A stretch of DNA of 64,000 nucleotides, taken from the NCBI RefSeq assembly GCF_000427865.1, contig NZ_ATYV01000020.1, positions 1 through 64,000 on the forward strand, given 5' to 3'. The DNA comes from Corynebacterium sputi DSM 45148 (GTDB lineage: Bacteria; Actinomycetota; Actinomycetes; Mycobacteriales; Mycobacteriaceae). Numbering within the stretch: position 1 is the first letter of the stretch; each line of letters starts with the position of its first letter. The position numbers and the translations under genes are program-made. Below, piece by piece: positions 39,948 through 49,199 of this stretch. The notes beneath the pieces are model-generated. The model had not been told where the DNA came from, did not search any database, and saw only the letters and a program-made list of their open reading frames with translations.

Positions 39948-42900
39948 ATGATGTCCATTCGAGTAGTCAACGCAGGCGACGGTTACGCCTACCTGTTGCG
40001 CTCAGTGGCCACCAATGATGAGAGGACTGACAGCAAAACACGGCTCGGGGACTACTACGACGCGAAGGGAACACCACCTGGACGCTGGTTTGGTAGCGGA
40101 CTTGAAGCCCTAAAGTCGGACGGGGCGAGCAACGGTAACACCGTCACCGAGGACCAAATGGCAGCGCTGTATGGCGAGGGTCTGCACCCGGACGCGGACG
40201 AGATGATCCGCGCCGGAGCCAGCGTCAAGCAGACCCAGTTGGGTCGAAAGTTCCCGCTGTACACCGGCGGCAACGACATGTTGAAGGCACTCTCTGCCGC
40301 TGAGAAAGCCTTCCGCGAGAGTCATGATCGCCGCCCGGATATGGCTGAGCGAAATGAGATTGCACTGGCGGTTGCACGCCCGTTCTACGAGAAGACCACC
40401 GGGTACGAGCACTCTGGTGCGCGGGAAGTGCTCGGTTGGGTCAACGATGTGAAGCAGAAAACCAAGCAGGCCAACTGTGGTTTTGATCTGACTTTTTCGC
40501 CGACGAAGAGCATCTCGGTGTTGTGGTCGGTGGCTGATGATGAGACCCGAAAGCAGATCGAGGCTATCCATACTTCGTGTGTGAACGACACCCTGGCGTG
40601 GATCGAATCGGACGTGCTGCGCACTCGATGCGAGATCGGTGGGGTGCAGCAGATCACGAAGACCGGCGGAATGATTGCCGCCCAGTTCACCCACTACGAC
40701 ACCCGCGCAGGCGACCCGGATCTGCATACGCACTGCCTTGTCAGCAACAAGGTGCAAGGACCGGACGGGGTGTGGCGCTCGGTGGATTCACGGATGATGC
40801 TCAAGCATTCAGCCACTGCCTCGCAACGCTACAACGCGATGCTGGCCGAGCGTTTGACCCAACAGATGGGTCTGTCCTTCTACGCCCGAGGAGGCGAGAA
40901 CGGTAAACAGCCGACCTGGGAAGTCGCCGGAATTGACGAGAGAATCCTTGATTCCTTCTCCAAGAGGCGCGCCGCAGCGTCGGTGCGTTACGAGGAGCTG
41001 GCGAGCGATTACCGGCAGAAGTTCGGGCGCACACCCTCGCGCCGCACCGTCTACGACCTGTGGCAGCAAGCAGTCCTGGATACCCGCCAGCACAAACGCG
41101 AGGGCCTATCCCTGGCGCAGCTGCGGGACGATTGGGCGTCGGAAGCTGCGGAGCTCATGGGGGACTCAGAGGCAGTTGCGGACATGGTTGCCAGGTGCCG
41201 CACTTCCACCGATCAGCGCCCGATGTTCGCAGACAACGGCAGTACATCAGCGGCCAGTCAGCTCGCGTCTGTCGCAGATGCTTCCTTGGCTGCAGTGTCC
41301 GCCAGGCGTGCGGAGTTCTCCCGCCGACACGTTGATACCGCCATCTCCCAAGAGCTGCACGCCTTCCGCTTCACCAGCGAGCAGCACCGCGCACAGGCAC
41401 ACGCGGCGGCTCTTGAGACTGCGATGGGCCAGTGTGTGAGTCTGAATCCGCAGGTTCAGTGGCAGGTACCACAGCGACTTATCTCCGAAGATGGAACGGT
41501 TTTTGACCGCGATGCGGACCACCAGCGCTTCACACTGCCGGCCACATTAGAGGCCGAGAACACTGTACTGGACTCCGCCGCAGAGCCCACCGCGCACCTG
41601 ATCTCAGGCGCTGCTGTTGATGACGCACTGGAACGATTCGCTACCGAGAAAGGGTTCTCGCTCAACGCCGGCCAGGCGCAAATGGTCCGCTCTTTGGGCA
41701 CCTCCGGGATGCAAACCGTCGCTGGAGTTGGCCCGGCCGGCACCGGTAAAACGACCTCCATGTCCGTGCTCACCGACCTGTGGCGTGAGGCTGGGCACCA
41801 GGTGCACGCGCTAGCACCGTCAGCTCAGGCAGCGAAACAGCTCGGGGAGGACATCGACGCGGAGGCCACCACGTTGGCGTCCGTGACCTACCGGTGGCGC
41901 GGCACGGTCGGTAACAGACCAAGGGATATCAGTGCGTTGGGTGTGGATATTTCTGCCGGGGATATGCTGCTGGTCGATGAGGCCGGCATGGCCACCACTG
42001 ATGATCTTGCGGCCATCGTTGAGATCGCTACCGCCACCGGAGCGGTCGTGCGAATGGTCGGAGACCCCCAACAGTTGGATGCGGTAGAGACCGGTGGACT
42101 GTTCCGCACCCTGTGCAAGCGCACCGATGCGGTAGAGCTGGATCAGGTCATGCGAGTTGGTGATGACACCGCTCAAGCAGAGGCTGGATTGAAGCTACGC
42201 CACGGTGATGTGGACGGGTTGGACTTGTTCTTTGAGCGCGGTTGGGTGCGCGATGGAGCGCGCTCAGAGATGCTCACTAAAGCCGCCCAGGCGTACCTGG
42301 AGGATGTGCGCCAGGGCCGCACGAGCTTGCTGATGGCGGCAACGAACGAGGATGTCAACACCGCTAACAGTCTTATCCAAGCCGCACTGATCGCTGACGG
42401 AACCATCAACGCTGAGGGCCCGTCGGTAGCTCTGGCGCACGGAAACGCAACAGCCGGCGACATGATCCTGGCGCGGCGTAACCAGTACATCGGAGAAGGA
42501 AACGACCGTCAGCGTGTGCTCAACGGACAACGCATGAGTGTTGTAGAGGTGCGGGAAAACGGGTCGATTCTGGCCAAATCCGAGGCCGACCGATTGGTGG
42601 AGTTGCCTGCCAGTTATGTGGCCGAGCATGTTCAGCTCGGGTACGCGGCGACGGTGCACCGCGCTCAGGGCGCGACGGTGGATACCGCCCATGCGGTGGT
42701 TGACCCGAGCGTGGACCGCAGGGCTTTCTACGTGGCGATGACCCGCGCCAAGCGCGAATCCCGTGCGTGGGTGGTCACCGATATCGCCCCGGATACCGAG
42801 GCCGAAGATGGCCACCAGCACATGAGTGGTGATGAAACACCGGATGCGCGCAGCATCCTTGAATCGGTTGTGTCCCGCGATACTGGCGCTGTCACAGCCG

Positions 42901-43493
42901 AAGAGATTCGTCAGGAGCTGCACTCCGAGGAGTTCTCTGATGAGCGCGCAAGCAGGCTGTACAAGGCGGCGACCGCTGCGCTGGCGCATGACTATGGGCT
43001 GGTGGTGGCGCAGCAGATTCTCGATGAGATCCCGGCGAGGATGGCGGATCAGATCAGCGATGTGCAGCGGGAGATGATTGCTCGTACCGTGGCCACGGCG
43101 ACACTTGACGGAACGGATGTGGCAGAGCGTATGGCTACGGTGACGCGGATGAGCGGTACTGAGCGGGATGTGCCGGCGGTGATCGCCGCGCGGATCCGAG
43201 ACCTGCCATCACAGCAGCAGGGTGATCTGGCGTGCATCGCACCGTCGCACGCTGGGGCTGATGCGGACCTGAGGCTGTTTGCCTGGGAGCTGCGGATGCG
43301 ACTGGAGCACCCGGAGCCGGTACCGCCGGCAGAGCCGAGCGAGAAGGACAAGCTCCGCGCAATAGTCGACCAAGCCTTCGATGATGCGTTCAAGCAACGC
43401 GCCGAGGAGAACACTATCTTTGGTGAGGATGAACCTCTCTTTACGTCATCACTCTTCGAAGAAAATGAAGACGGATTCGACCTCGGCCTATAA
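39948..43493 (+). CDS. traA: MobF-family relaxase-helicase (TraA/TrwC-like)
   Basis: 1181 residues. The protein nicks oriT, stays bound to the 5' end through a tyrosine and unwinds the strand for transfer. Relaxase: Tyr13/Tyr15 and DYYDAKGTPPGRW (Tyr36/37) are catalytic candidates, FSPTKSISVLWSV and the metal-binding histidines at FTHYDTRAGDPDLHTHC (about 246-262). Helicase (RecD-like): Walker A GPAGTGKTT near 595, Walker B LLVDEAGM near 674, and AATVHRAQGATVD near the end. It converges with the secretion operon, separated by a bidirectional terminator. Confidence 0.93.
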   Translation: MMSIRVVNAGDGYAYLLRSVATNDERTDSKTRLGDYYDAKGTPPGRWFGSGLEALKSDGASNGNTVTEDQMAALYGEGLHPDADEMIRAGASVKQTQLGRKFPLYTGGNDMLKALSAAEKAFRESHDRRPDMAERNEIALAVARPFYEKTTGYEHSGAREVLGWVNDVKQKTKQANCGFDLTFSPTKSISVLWSVADDETRKQIEAIHTSCVNDTLAWIESDVLRTRCEIGGVQQITKTGGMIAAQFTHYDTRAGDPDLHTHCLVSNKVQGPDGVWRSVDSRMMLKHSATASQRYNAMLAERLTQQMGLSFYARGGENGKQPTWEVAGIDERILDSFSKRRAAASVRYEELASDYRQKFGRTPSRRTVYDLWQQAVLDTRQHKREGLSLAQLRDDWASEAAELMGDSEAVADMVARCRTSTDQRPMFADNGSTSAASQLASVADASLAAVSARRAEFSRRHVDTAISQELHAFRFTSEQHRAQAHAAALETAMGQCVSLNPQVQWQVPQRLISEDGTVFDRDADHQRFTLPATLEAENTVLDSAAEPTAHLISGAAVDDALERFATEKGFSLNAGQAQMVRSLGTSGMQTVAGVGPAGTGKTTSMSVLTDLWREAGHQVHALAPSAQAAKQLGEDIDAEATTLASVTYRWRGTVGNRPRDISALGVDISAGDMLLVDEAGMATTDDLAAIVEIATATGAVVRMVGDPQQLDAVETGGLFRTLCKRTDAVELDQVMRVGDDTAQAEAGLKLRHGDVDGLDLFFERGWVRDGARSEMLTKAAQAYLEDVRQGRTSLLMAATNEDVNTANSLIQAALIADGTINAEGPSVALAHGNATAGDMILARRNQYIGEGNDRQRVLNGQRMSVVEVRENGSILAKSEADRLVELPASYVAEHVQLGYAATVHRAQGATVDTAHAVVDPSVDRRAFYVAMTRAKRESRAWVVTDIAPDTEAEDGHQHMSGDETPDARSILESVVSRDTGAVTAEEIRQELHSEEFSDERASRLYKAATAALAHDYGLVVAQQILDEIPARMADQISDVQREMIARTVATATLDGTDVAERMATVTRMSGTERDVPAVIAARIRDLPSQQQGDLACIAPSHAGADADLRLFAWELRMRLEHPEPVPPAEPSEKDKLRAIVDQAFDDAFKQRAEENTIFGEDEPLFTSSLFEENEDGFDLGL

Positions 43494-43496
43494 AAA

Positions 43497-43533
43497 TAGG
43501 GCGTGACCACTATTAGATAGTGATCACGCCCTA
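43497..43533. terminator. Bidirectional terminator between relaxase gene and T4SS operon
   Basis: TAGGGCGTGA (43497-43506) pairs with TCACGCCCTA (43524-43533), and inner ACTAT with ATAGT. On the minus strand it is followed by ATTTTTA, so it ends the long secretion operon and the relaxase transcript. Confidence 0.85.
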
Positions 43534-43542
43534 CTTCAATAT

Positions 43543-44904
43543 TTATGCCTCCAATGCCTCCTGGGAACCGACAGTCTCTTCCATCGACACGGATTCAAAT
43601 AGGTCATCGCTTCCCATTGCATTTTCCTCTGCAATAGCCCCAGCGACATCAATATCGGCTAAAGGGTGCGCGAATTCCTCCGCTGCACTGGGCTCAGCCG
43701 AAACCGGCAACGAATATCCATCGTCAGAGGACTCAGCGAACTCACCCAGAATGCCTCGATCCTCACACCACTGGTCGTACTTGTCTGCAAACTCATCAAC
43801 AGACTGGAGATAGTCATTGGCCTGATCGGTACTCATCGCATCCTGAGCCTCATCCAGATACGACAGATCCTCCATGCGCGCCATCGCACTCTGGATCTCC
43901 TCGGGAGCGCCCTCAAGGTGCGCCTCAGTGTCCTCGACGGGAGTAGCGAAGATCGGATTGTCGGCATACTCCGGAACATCACCGAACCGCTCATCGAACG
44001 AGGCAATCAGTCCTTTCCTGGTGGCGAAGTACTCCTGGTCATCCTCGATACTCTGCGCGGCCAGCATGTCGTCCATCCAGGAGTCATAAAACTGCTGGTT
44101 CTGCGAAGATGATTCAATAGCCGTGGCAAGAGCAGAAACAGCAGCTGCCGCCGCACCCGCCGAAATCGCCGCACCGACTAACCCAGAGCCGGACTGGCCT
44201 TGCTGAGACTTGTTCTGCTCAGCCTGACGCTGCGCCTGCGCCCGAGCCTTCTCGGCCTCTTCACGCTCGCGCTCAGCGAGCTGACGCTGCGTTGCCTGCT
44301 CCTGGGCCTTCTCCCGCTCAGCAGATGCACGCATACGCTGCATTTCCACAGCGCCCAATGCCTGAACATCACGCTCCTGCCGAGCCGCACGTGCTCGCGA
44401 GCGCAACTGCTCCTCAGACTGATCAGCCTGAGCAACCGAATCCTGGGAACGTGCGCGTTGCTGCGCCGCCTGTGCTCCCTGCTGTCCTTGAAGAGCTGCA
44501 CTCTCCGCCTCTGATTGGGCCAGGCGAGCCTGCTGCACTGCGTCGATCATCTGCTGATCCTGCCGCTGCTGCACGATACGACCATTGCCCCAAATGTCTT
44601 TGCCCTCCAGTGACTGCATCCACGTCTTGGCGGTCTTGGGAAGTCCCCGATCAGTGAGCTCCTGGCCATACTGTTCAGCCTGAGCGCTCACATCCATCCC
44701 GTTTTCGCGCCTGAGTAGCGAATCTCGGTAGCGACGGAGCATCTGCCCTGGCGTTGCGCCCTTAAGCGATCGGTTCCGGGAGTTACGAGGCTTCGGTGTG
44801 GACCCTGCTCGCATCATGCCGAGGGCACTGCGCATCTCTCGACCTATTGTGCCGCTGACCTGCTCGAACTCATGGTCCACATCAATCATTGGGTTGTCAG
44901 ACAT
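43543..44904 (-). CDS. Long coiled-coil protein in the conjugation operon
   Basis: 453 residues. The N-terminal 100 are basic, then come 120 residues of Gln/Ala/Arg-rich coiled coil (QRARSQDSVAQADQSEEQL, REREEAEKARAQAQ), a short Ala-rich hydrophobic segment (VGAAISAGAAAAAVSALAT) and an acidic C-terminus. It is the last gene of the minus-strand operon and overlaps the DUF4913 gene at one base. It may be a structural or relaxosome accessory protein comparable to mobilisation proteins of actinobacterial plasmids. No enzyme motif is seen. Confidence 0.65.
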   Translation of the reverse strand: MSDNPMIDVDHEFEQVSGTIGREMRSALGMMRAGSTPKPRNSRNRSLKGATPGQMLRRYRDSLLRRENGMDVSAQAEQYGQELTDRGLPKTAKTWMQSLEGKDIWGNGRIVQQRQDQQMIDAVQQARLAQSEAESAALQGQQGAQAAQQRARSQDSVAQADQSEEQLRSRARAARQERDVQALGAVEMQRMRASAEREKAQEQATQRQLAEREREEAEKARAQAQRQAEQNKSQQGQSGSGLVGAAISAGAAAAAVSALATAIESSSQNQQFYDSWMDDMLAAQSIEDDQEYFATRKGLIASFDERFGDVPEYADNPIFATPVEDTEAHLEGAPEEIQSAMARMEDLSYLDEAQDAMSTDQANDYLQSVDEFADKYDQWCEDRGILGEFAESSDDGYSLPVSAEPSAAEEFAHPLADIDVAGAIAEENAMGSDDLFESVSMEETVGSQEALEA

Positions 44905-45407
44905 TACTGCTCCTCATCCTTGTTGGTGACCTGTAGGGGCTGCGCCCTGTGGTGCTTGTTCTCGTCACAGCGCATGAACGATCCGTCTTTATCTGCCAAC
45001 AACTTCATGTGAGGATCACCCACAGTGCGCAGCCACTGCTCTTCACCGGTTGCCGGCTTTTGCGCCACTGCCGACTCCCACGTGGTCCACATCAGGGTGA
45101 ACCGGCGGACAACCTCAGGGTGATCCCACCACTTGGGACACCACGCACGGGTCGCGTTCTTCGGCCACATCATGCACACGTAACGATCAACGAAGTCGAA
45201 CACGTCTTCGTACTGCGTACGTTGCGGGCTTCCCAGCAGCTCTTGGACCCACAGTTTCGCGCCGCGACGAGCAGCCTCAAGAACCATTTCCTCAAACCCA
45301 GGAGCATCGGAAATCCGAGCAACCTCTGAGATGACAATGTCACCGGCAATTTCTTTGAGCTTGTTTTGGAACGCGCTGTCGTAGGTCTGCTGGAATATAT
45401 TGCTCAT
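44904..45407 (-). CDS. DUF4913-family protein
   Basis: 167 residues. The signature WCPKWWDHPEVVRRFTLMWTTWE followed by VGDPHMKLLADKDGSFMRC matches the DUF4913 family found on actinobacterial conjugative plasmids next to the coupling-protein gene; its function is unknown. It begins 1 bp after the coupling-protein stop and overlaps the next gene, so all three are coupled. Conserved Trp and Cys residues suggest a small folded domain. Confidence 0.8.
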   Translation of the reverse strand: MSNIFQQTYDSAFQNKLKEIAGDIVISEVARISDAPGFEEMVLEAARRGAKLWVQELLGSPQRTQYEDVFDFVDRYVCMMWPKNATRAWCPKWWDHPEVVRRFTLMWTTWESAVAQKPATGEEQWLRTVGDPHMKLLADKDGSFMRCDENKHHRAQPLQVTNKDEEQ

Positions 45408-45408
45408 T

Positions 45409-47166
45409 TCACGCTCCTGTCGCAGTGGCCATGAGATCGCGGATCTCAGGGCTAAACTTTTGGTCCTTCACCAACACCGTGCGCACCAGCATCGGTGCAG
45501 CGTTCTGCGGAATTACCAGCGCGACACCGCGCTCGAGGGACTGCAGCTCTGACACACTGAGAGTCCGCTTCTCCGACACCTGAGTAGACGTCGATCCCGA
45601 ACCGGCTCCATCGCCATGCGAGCGAGAGACACGGGCCTCCTCGTGATCGCCCACGATCTGGCTGAGCTCAGTCAAAAACCGCTCATCCTTAATGCCTCCG
45701 CCGTAGATCACACAGGAGTTGGTCATCATGTCCTTGACCGAATCCTCACCCCACACCCGTTTGCCCTGGGTGAAGGACTGCATGATCGTGGAGATAATGA
45801 TCGAGCGAGAACCGTAGTGGGAGTACTTGTTCGAGAGCTGGCCCCACTTAACGGTGTTGGCCGCCTCATCCAGTGGCACGATCAGCGGGGTGGTCAGCCT
45901 GCCTCCGCGATTTTTCTCACCGAACTCCTCGGCAGCATCCATCAAGGTCACCAGAAGGATCAGCGTTAGCGCCGAAGCGCTGGTCGGGCCTTCCTTACTC
46001 AGCAGATACATCGTCGGTCGTTGGCCCCTTTGCGACTGCTCGATGAACTCATCTGCATCAAACCGGCGTTTGCCGGCAGAGGGAGTGACCCATTTGCGCA
46101 CCATCTGCGGGTCCAGTGACTGCACCATCTGCACCGCGTTGGCGAACACACCTGAGCGGGTCTTGTCGGTGAGCTCATAGCGAGCACGCACGTTCGCGGC
46201 TTTCGAGCCCCAGCCGTGCCTCTGCAAAATCTCCACCGGCTCAGGGTCGCGCTCATTGCTCGACCACTCCATCACATCACTGATGGGCCGGTTATCCAGG
46301 CACGCTGCCAGCAACATGCCCGAGACCAGTGCCTGACCGCCCTCGGAGAACACGTCCTTCTGTGCGTTCTCGCTGTTCATGCCGGCATCGTCACGAAACA
46401 GCGACGCCAGAGCGTTCGCGGCGGTGTCCCACTCATCCTGTGGCCGCCGGCGAATGTAGTCCAGCGGGTCAAAGAACCAATCCGGCTCTTCGGTGGTGTA
46501 AATCCGCTGCGGATCAAACACCCAGCACGTCCCGAGCTGCTCGCGCAGCGCCAGGGTGTCATCCACCACGTCGCGCTTATTCGAGGAGGTGATCACACCA
46601 CCGGGTGCGTGGTAGATCTGCGGCATTACCTGCGTGGTGGTCTTTCCTCGCCGTGCTGCCCAAAAATGCGTGGTCAGCGTCTCGTAGTCCACCCAAATGG
46701 GTTTGCCAGAGCCTAGTTCCCTGCCCAGGAACACCCCTGGTGCCGACTGCTCTGGCAGCTCCAGGGCCATGCGCTTAGACGCCGCGGCCGCCGAGCGGTG
46801 CGACATGGATTCGATGTCTTTGCGAGAGGCCAACCACCGGGTGCTGTGTCGCACCGAACTGCCGGGCTTCTTCGTGCGACTTTTGCGAAGGCGCACCATG
46901 ATGAAACAGACCCCGCCGATGACCAGAATCAGAGCCAGCGCCACTGCGATGGCTTCGGCGGCTCCGAATCGCACATCCCCATCGAGGATCTGCTTGAGCA
47001 TGGCCACCGGGTTCACCGAGACAGCCTGATCGTGGCCACCGATCATCGGGGCAGCACGCAGCGCCGCCCAGATCAAAAACCACAGGCCGATAGCCCCGAG
47101 TAGAAGCCACAGCATGGCCCAGTCGTTGCTGGCGGGTTGGCGCATATTGCGCACGTTGGTGCTCAT
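45409..47166 (-). CDS. Type IV coupling protein (VirD4/TraG-like)
   Basis: 585 residues. Two N-terminal transmembrane segments (about 15-45 and 70-95), then a RecA-like ATPase: Walker A FWAARRGKTTT near residue 171 and Walker B LIVPLDEAAN near 430. It links the relaxosome to the secretion channel. The ATG at 47166 is used because GAGGAG lies 7 bp upstream; a TTG at 47181 is too early. It sits within the secretion operon beside DUF4913. Confidence 0.88.
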   Translation of the reverse strand: MSTNVRNMRQPASNDWAMLWLLLGAIGLWFLIWAALRAAPMIGGHDQAVSVNPVAMLKQILDGDVRFGAAEAIAVALALILVIGGVCFIMVRLRKSRTKKPGSSVRHSTRWLASRKDIESMSHRSAAAASKRMALELPEQSAPGVFLGRELGSGKPIWVDYETLTTHFWAARRGKTTTQVMPQIYHAPGGVITSSNKRDVVDDTLALREQLGTCWVFDPQRIYTTEEPDWFFDPLDYIRRRPQDEWDTAANALASLFRDDAGMNSENAQKDVFSEGGQALVSGMLLAACLDNRPISDVMEWSSNERDPEPVEILQRHGWGSKAANVRARYELTDKTRSGVFANAVQMVQSLDPQMVRKWVTPSAGKRRFDADEFIEQSQRGQRPTMYLLSKEGPTSASALTLILLVTLMDAAEEFGEKNRGGRLTTPLIVPLDEAANTVKWGQLSNKYSHYGSRSIIISTIMQSFTQGKRVWGEDSVKDMMTNSCVIYGGGIKDERFLTELSQIVGDHEEARVSRSHGDGAGSGSTSTQVSEKRTLSVSELQSLERGVALVIPQNAAPMLVRTVLVKDQKFSPEIRDLMATATGA

Positions 47167-47167
47167 C

Positions 47168-47851
47168 TCACTGCTCCTCAACCAGTTCGGTCAGGTCGTT
47201 GTCCTGCCACTTTTTAAAACCCGGTGCCGATGCCACATCCACGGCCCTCTCATCGTCCGGGTCAACCAGAACGTCCACGGCCATGGAGAATCGTGCGCCG
47301 TCTTCTTTGAGCTTGTGCTCGTCCAACTCGTGACAGGTGGTGGTGATGATCACGCGGCCACTGTCATGGCCGGCGGCCTCTAGTGCCTTGCTGGCCAGCC
47401 ACACGGCCTTGTTCGCCGCTGACTGCTCAGCGGAGATCAGATCCCCTGCGGTGCGGATTCGGTCATCGTCAAAGAACCTGCCGTACCAAATCGGCTCGTC
47501 ATCATCGTTGACCACCGCGAACGCACCAGATCCGTCTTCTCCTTCAACTGCCCCTGACCACAGCAGCACGCTGGCCACATCGTCGGAGCTCTCTTCGATC
47601 TTCTTGATCTGTTCAGCTCGAGCGGCTTTCTGACGCTCAATGCCGACCTCGCGGCGCTTGTCGTAGTTCACGCCGACTTTCATCAGCGAGCGCTTGAACT
47701 GTGCGAAATCACTGCCGTTATCCCAGCCCTGCTCGTTCGCGAATTCTTTGAGCGGTTCGTGAGTCTCAGCGGCCTTGAGATCCTTCTTGTTGTCCTTGAC
47801 GATCCCGTCGATGAGGTTCCACCGGTCTTTAACGTCCTGTGTGATTGCCAT
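47168..47851 (-). CDS. Hypothetical conjugation-operon protein, 227 residues
   Basis: A cytoplasmic, charged protein with helices in the first 90 residues (DVKDRWNLIDGIVKDNKKDL) and an alpha/beta C-terminal half (SGAFAVVNDDDEPIWYGRFF ... GRVIITTTCHELDEHKLKED). Its stop is 1 bp from the coupling-protein start, implying tight co-expression. No family is recognised; a chaperone or substrate adaptor for the coupling protein is possible from position only. Confidence 0.6.
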   Translation of the reverse strand: MAITQDVKDRWNLIDGIVKDNKKDLKAAETHEPLKEFANEQGWDNGSDFAQFKRSLMKVGVNYDKRREVGIERQKAARAEQIKKIEESSDDVASVLLWSGAVEGEDGSGAFAVVNDDDEPIWYGRFFDDDRIRTAGDLISAEQSAANKAVWLASKALEAAGHDSGRVIITTTCHELDEHKLKEDGARFSMAVDVLVDPDDERAVDVASAPGFKKWQDNDLTELVEEQ

Positions 47852-47927
47852 GGTGATTATGTCCTGTTCTGCTATGAGGTGATGTGATGTGCTATCGGGT
47901 TACGAGGTGCTTGTCGTCGGGGGCCTT

Positions 47928-48044
47928 CTATCCCCCGCTTAGATCAGGTGAGCGCGGATGATCTGGTTCTTCAGACAGTTCTTCTGAGGACACCAACGCA
48001 AAGGCTGCGACGGTGGTAAGAAGATGAGATCGAGACATCGGCAT
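47928..48044 (-). CDS. Small 38-residue protein in the T4SS operon
   Basis: ATG at 48044 with AAGGAG 6 bp upstream opens a peptide with start MPMSRSHLLTTVAAFALVSS and acidic end. The hydrophobic stretch TTVAAFALV could be a weak signal segment. The strong ribosome-binding site is the main support. A GGGGG/CCCCC hairpin overlaps its stop and might be a partial terminator within the operon. Confidence 0.4.
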   Translation of the reverse strand: MPMSRSHLLTTVAAFALVSSEELSEEPDHPRSPDLSGG

Positions 48045-48152
48045 TGCGACTCCTTATGTGAAATGAAAGAGGATTTAGAGACGAGTCAAAGAACGGTGGG
48101 GACCTGCTTCGGGTGAAGGAACTCATCGTCAAGCGGCAAAGATTATGTGTCG

Positions 48153-48716
48153 CTAGTACTGCACAGAGACATATTCGAGACGTTCCAACTTCCACATATC
48201 GTCTTCAATTATCATGTGCGCATTAACAACACCCTTCGAGTACGGGGTAGAGGTGCCATCTGCGTGAAGAATCATTCGTGATACATCGAGAACGACAGTT
48301 CCCTCTTCGTCATTGTCAACAATTTTGGGACTTCCCTTAGCCGGAGTAGCTACAGTCTTCACAACATCTCCCGCGTCAGCCCAGATATCCCAGTTATCAG
48401 GGAGTTCATCTTCCGGGTCCGCTGAGTTGAGCCATTGCAGATATTTCCCCGTCAATCGGTCTTCAATTTGCTTTGACGAATCTAGTGCCGATTCTTGTTC
48501 TGCTGGATAGAGCGTCCACACAGTCGACACTGCTGCAATTGCGGCATTCTCGGGATCATCACGAACCGGGTCTATGCCCTCGATGCCATGATCGTGGTGC
48601 CCGTGTTCATCTATTTCTTCGCTGCCGGTCAGAACATTCCATAGAAATACTCCAACGACGAGTAGGGCAAGTACACCTACTAATGCTGTGATGAGCACCT
48701 TCTGATTACTCTGCAT
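48153..48716 (-). CDS. Single-pass membrane protein, VirB8/TcpC-like candidate
   Basis: 187 residues: N-terminal membrane helix (VLITALVGVLALLVVGVFLW), His/Asp-rich linker (DEHGHHDHGIEG) and an extracellular domain of about 120 residues whose pattern (AAVSTVWTLYPAEQE ... GVVNAHMIIEDDMWKLERLE) fits an NTF2-like fold as in VirB8/TcpC. That fold is inferred from topology and operon context. It starts within the end of the 159-residue gene upstream (11-bp overlap). Confidence 0.6.
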   Translation of the reverse strand: MQSNQKVLITALVGVLALLVVGVFLWNVLTGSEEIDEHGHHDHGIEGIDPVRDDPENAAIAAVSTVWTLYPAEQESALDSSKQIEDRLTGKYLQWLNSADPEDELPDNWDIWADAGDVVKTVATPAKGSPKIVDNDEEGTVVLDVSRMILHADGTSTPYSKGVVNAHMIIEDDMWKLERLEYVSVQY

Positions 48717-49185
48717 CGCTGATCACCTCCTTATCGGACAGAGCAATGAACAGTCGCGTGCGATGGTTATCCCAATCCGATCCACGATCTTCCATCTGCT
48801 GTGGTTCACCTACTGCGGGAATGTAGGACTGATCCCACATCACGTACTCAATTCCAAACCTTTCCGCGTCGTCAATCAGGTAGTCCACGGTGTTATCTAC
48901 GATCTCCCGGTCGAAGCTGTGTTCTTCGTGCTCTGGAATGATGATGATTCCGTTGAGCCTTTCGTCCGGACTCTGAAACAGCGAACTGGCCTGACTGATG
49001 GGCAACTGGCTTCCGACGTGGCTTTTCAGCATCTCGGCATTGTGGACCCACTGTCGATCTGCGGTACTGACGAAGGTGTCTTCTTGATTTTGTGACGTAT
49101 CCGTCATGGCTGAGACTGACCAACCGCCACAGAACCCACATACTGCCGTTGTCAGTGCCACCGCTGTCGTTGCTTTCTTATTCAT
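48706..49185 (-). CDS. Exported protein, degenerate copy of the hydrolase middle domain
   Basis: 159 residues with a signal peptide (ATTAVALTTAVCGFCGGWSV). FGIEYVMWDQSYIPAVGEPQ and MEDRGSDWDNHRTRLFIA align with FNIQYFIWRQQYIPAEGTPN and MMDDRGDLTQNHFDHIHV of the neighbouring peptidoglycan hydrolase, so it is a paralogue of that M15-like domain. The metal-binding residues are lost (SGRAVDIM has become LNGIIII; HFDHIHV is HRTRLFI). It is probably a non-enzymatic binding or regulatory partner of the hydrolase gene located 15 bp upstream. Confidence 0.65.
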   Translation of the reverse strand: MNKKATTAVALTTAVCGFCGGWSVSAMTDTSQNQEDTFVSTADRQWVHNAEMLKSHVGSQLPISQASSLFQSPDERLNGIIIIPEHEEHSFDREIVDNTVDYLIDDAERFGIEYVMWDQSYIPAVGEPQQMEDRGSDWDNHRTRLFIALSDKEVISDAE

Positions 49186-49199
49186 GATGAATCCTTTGT

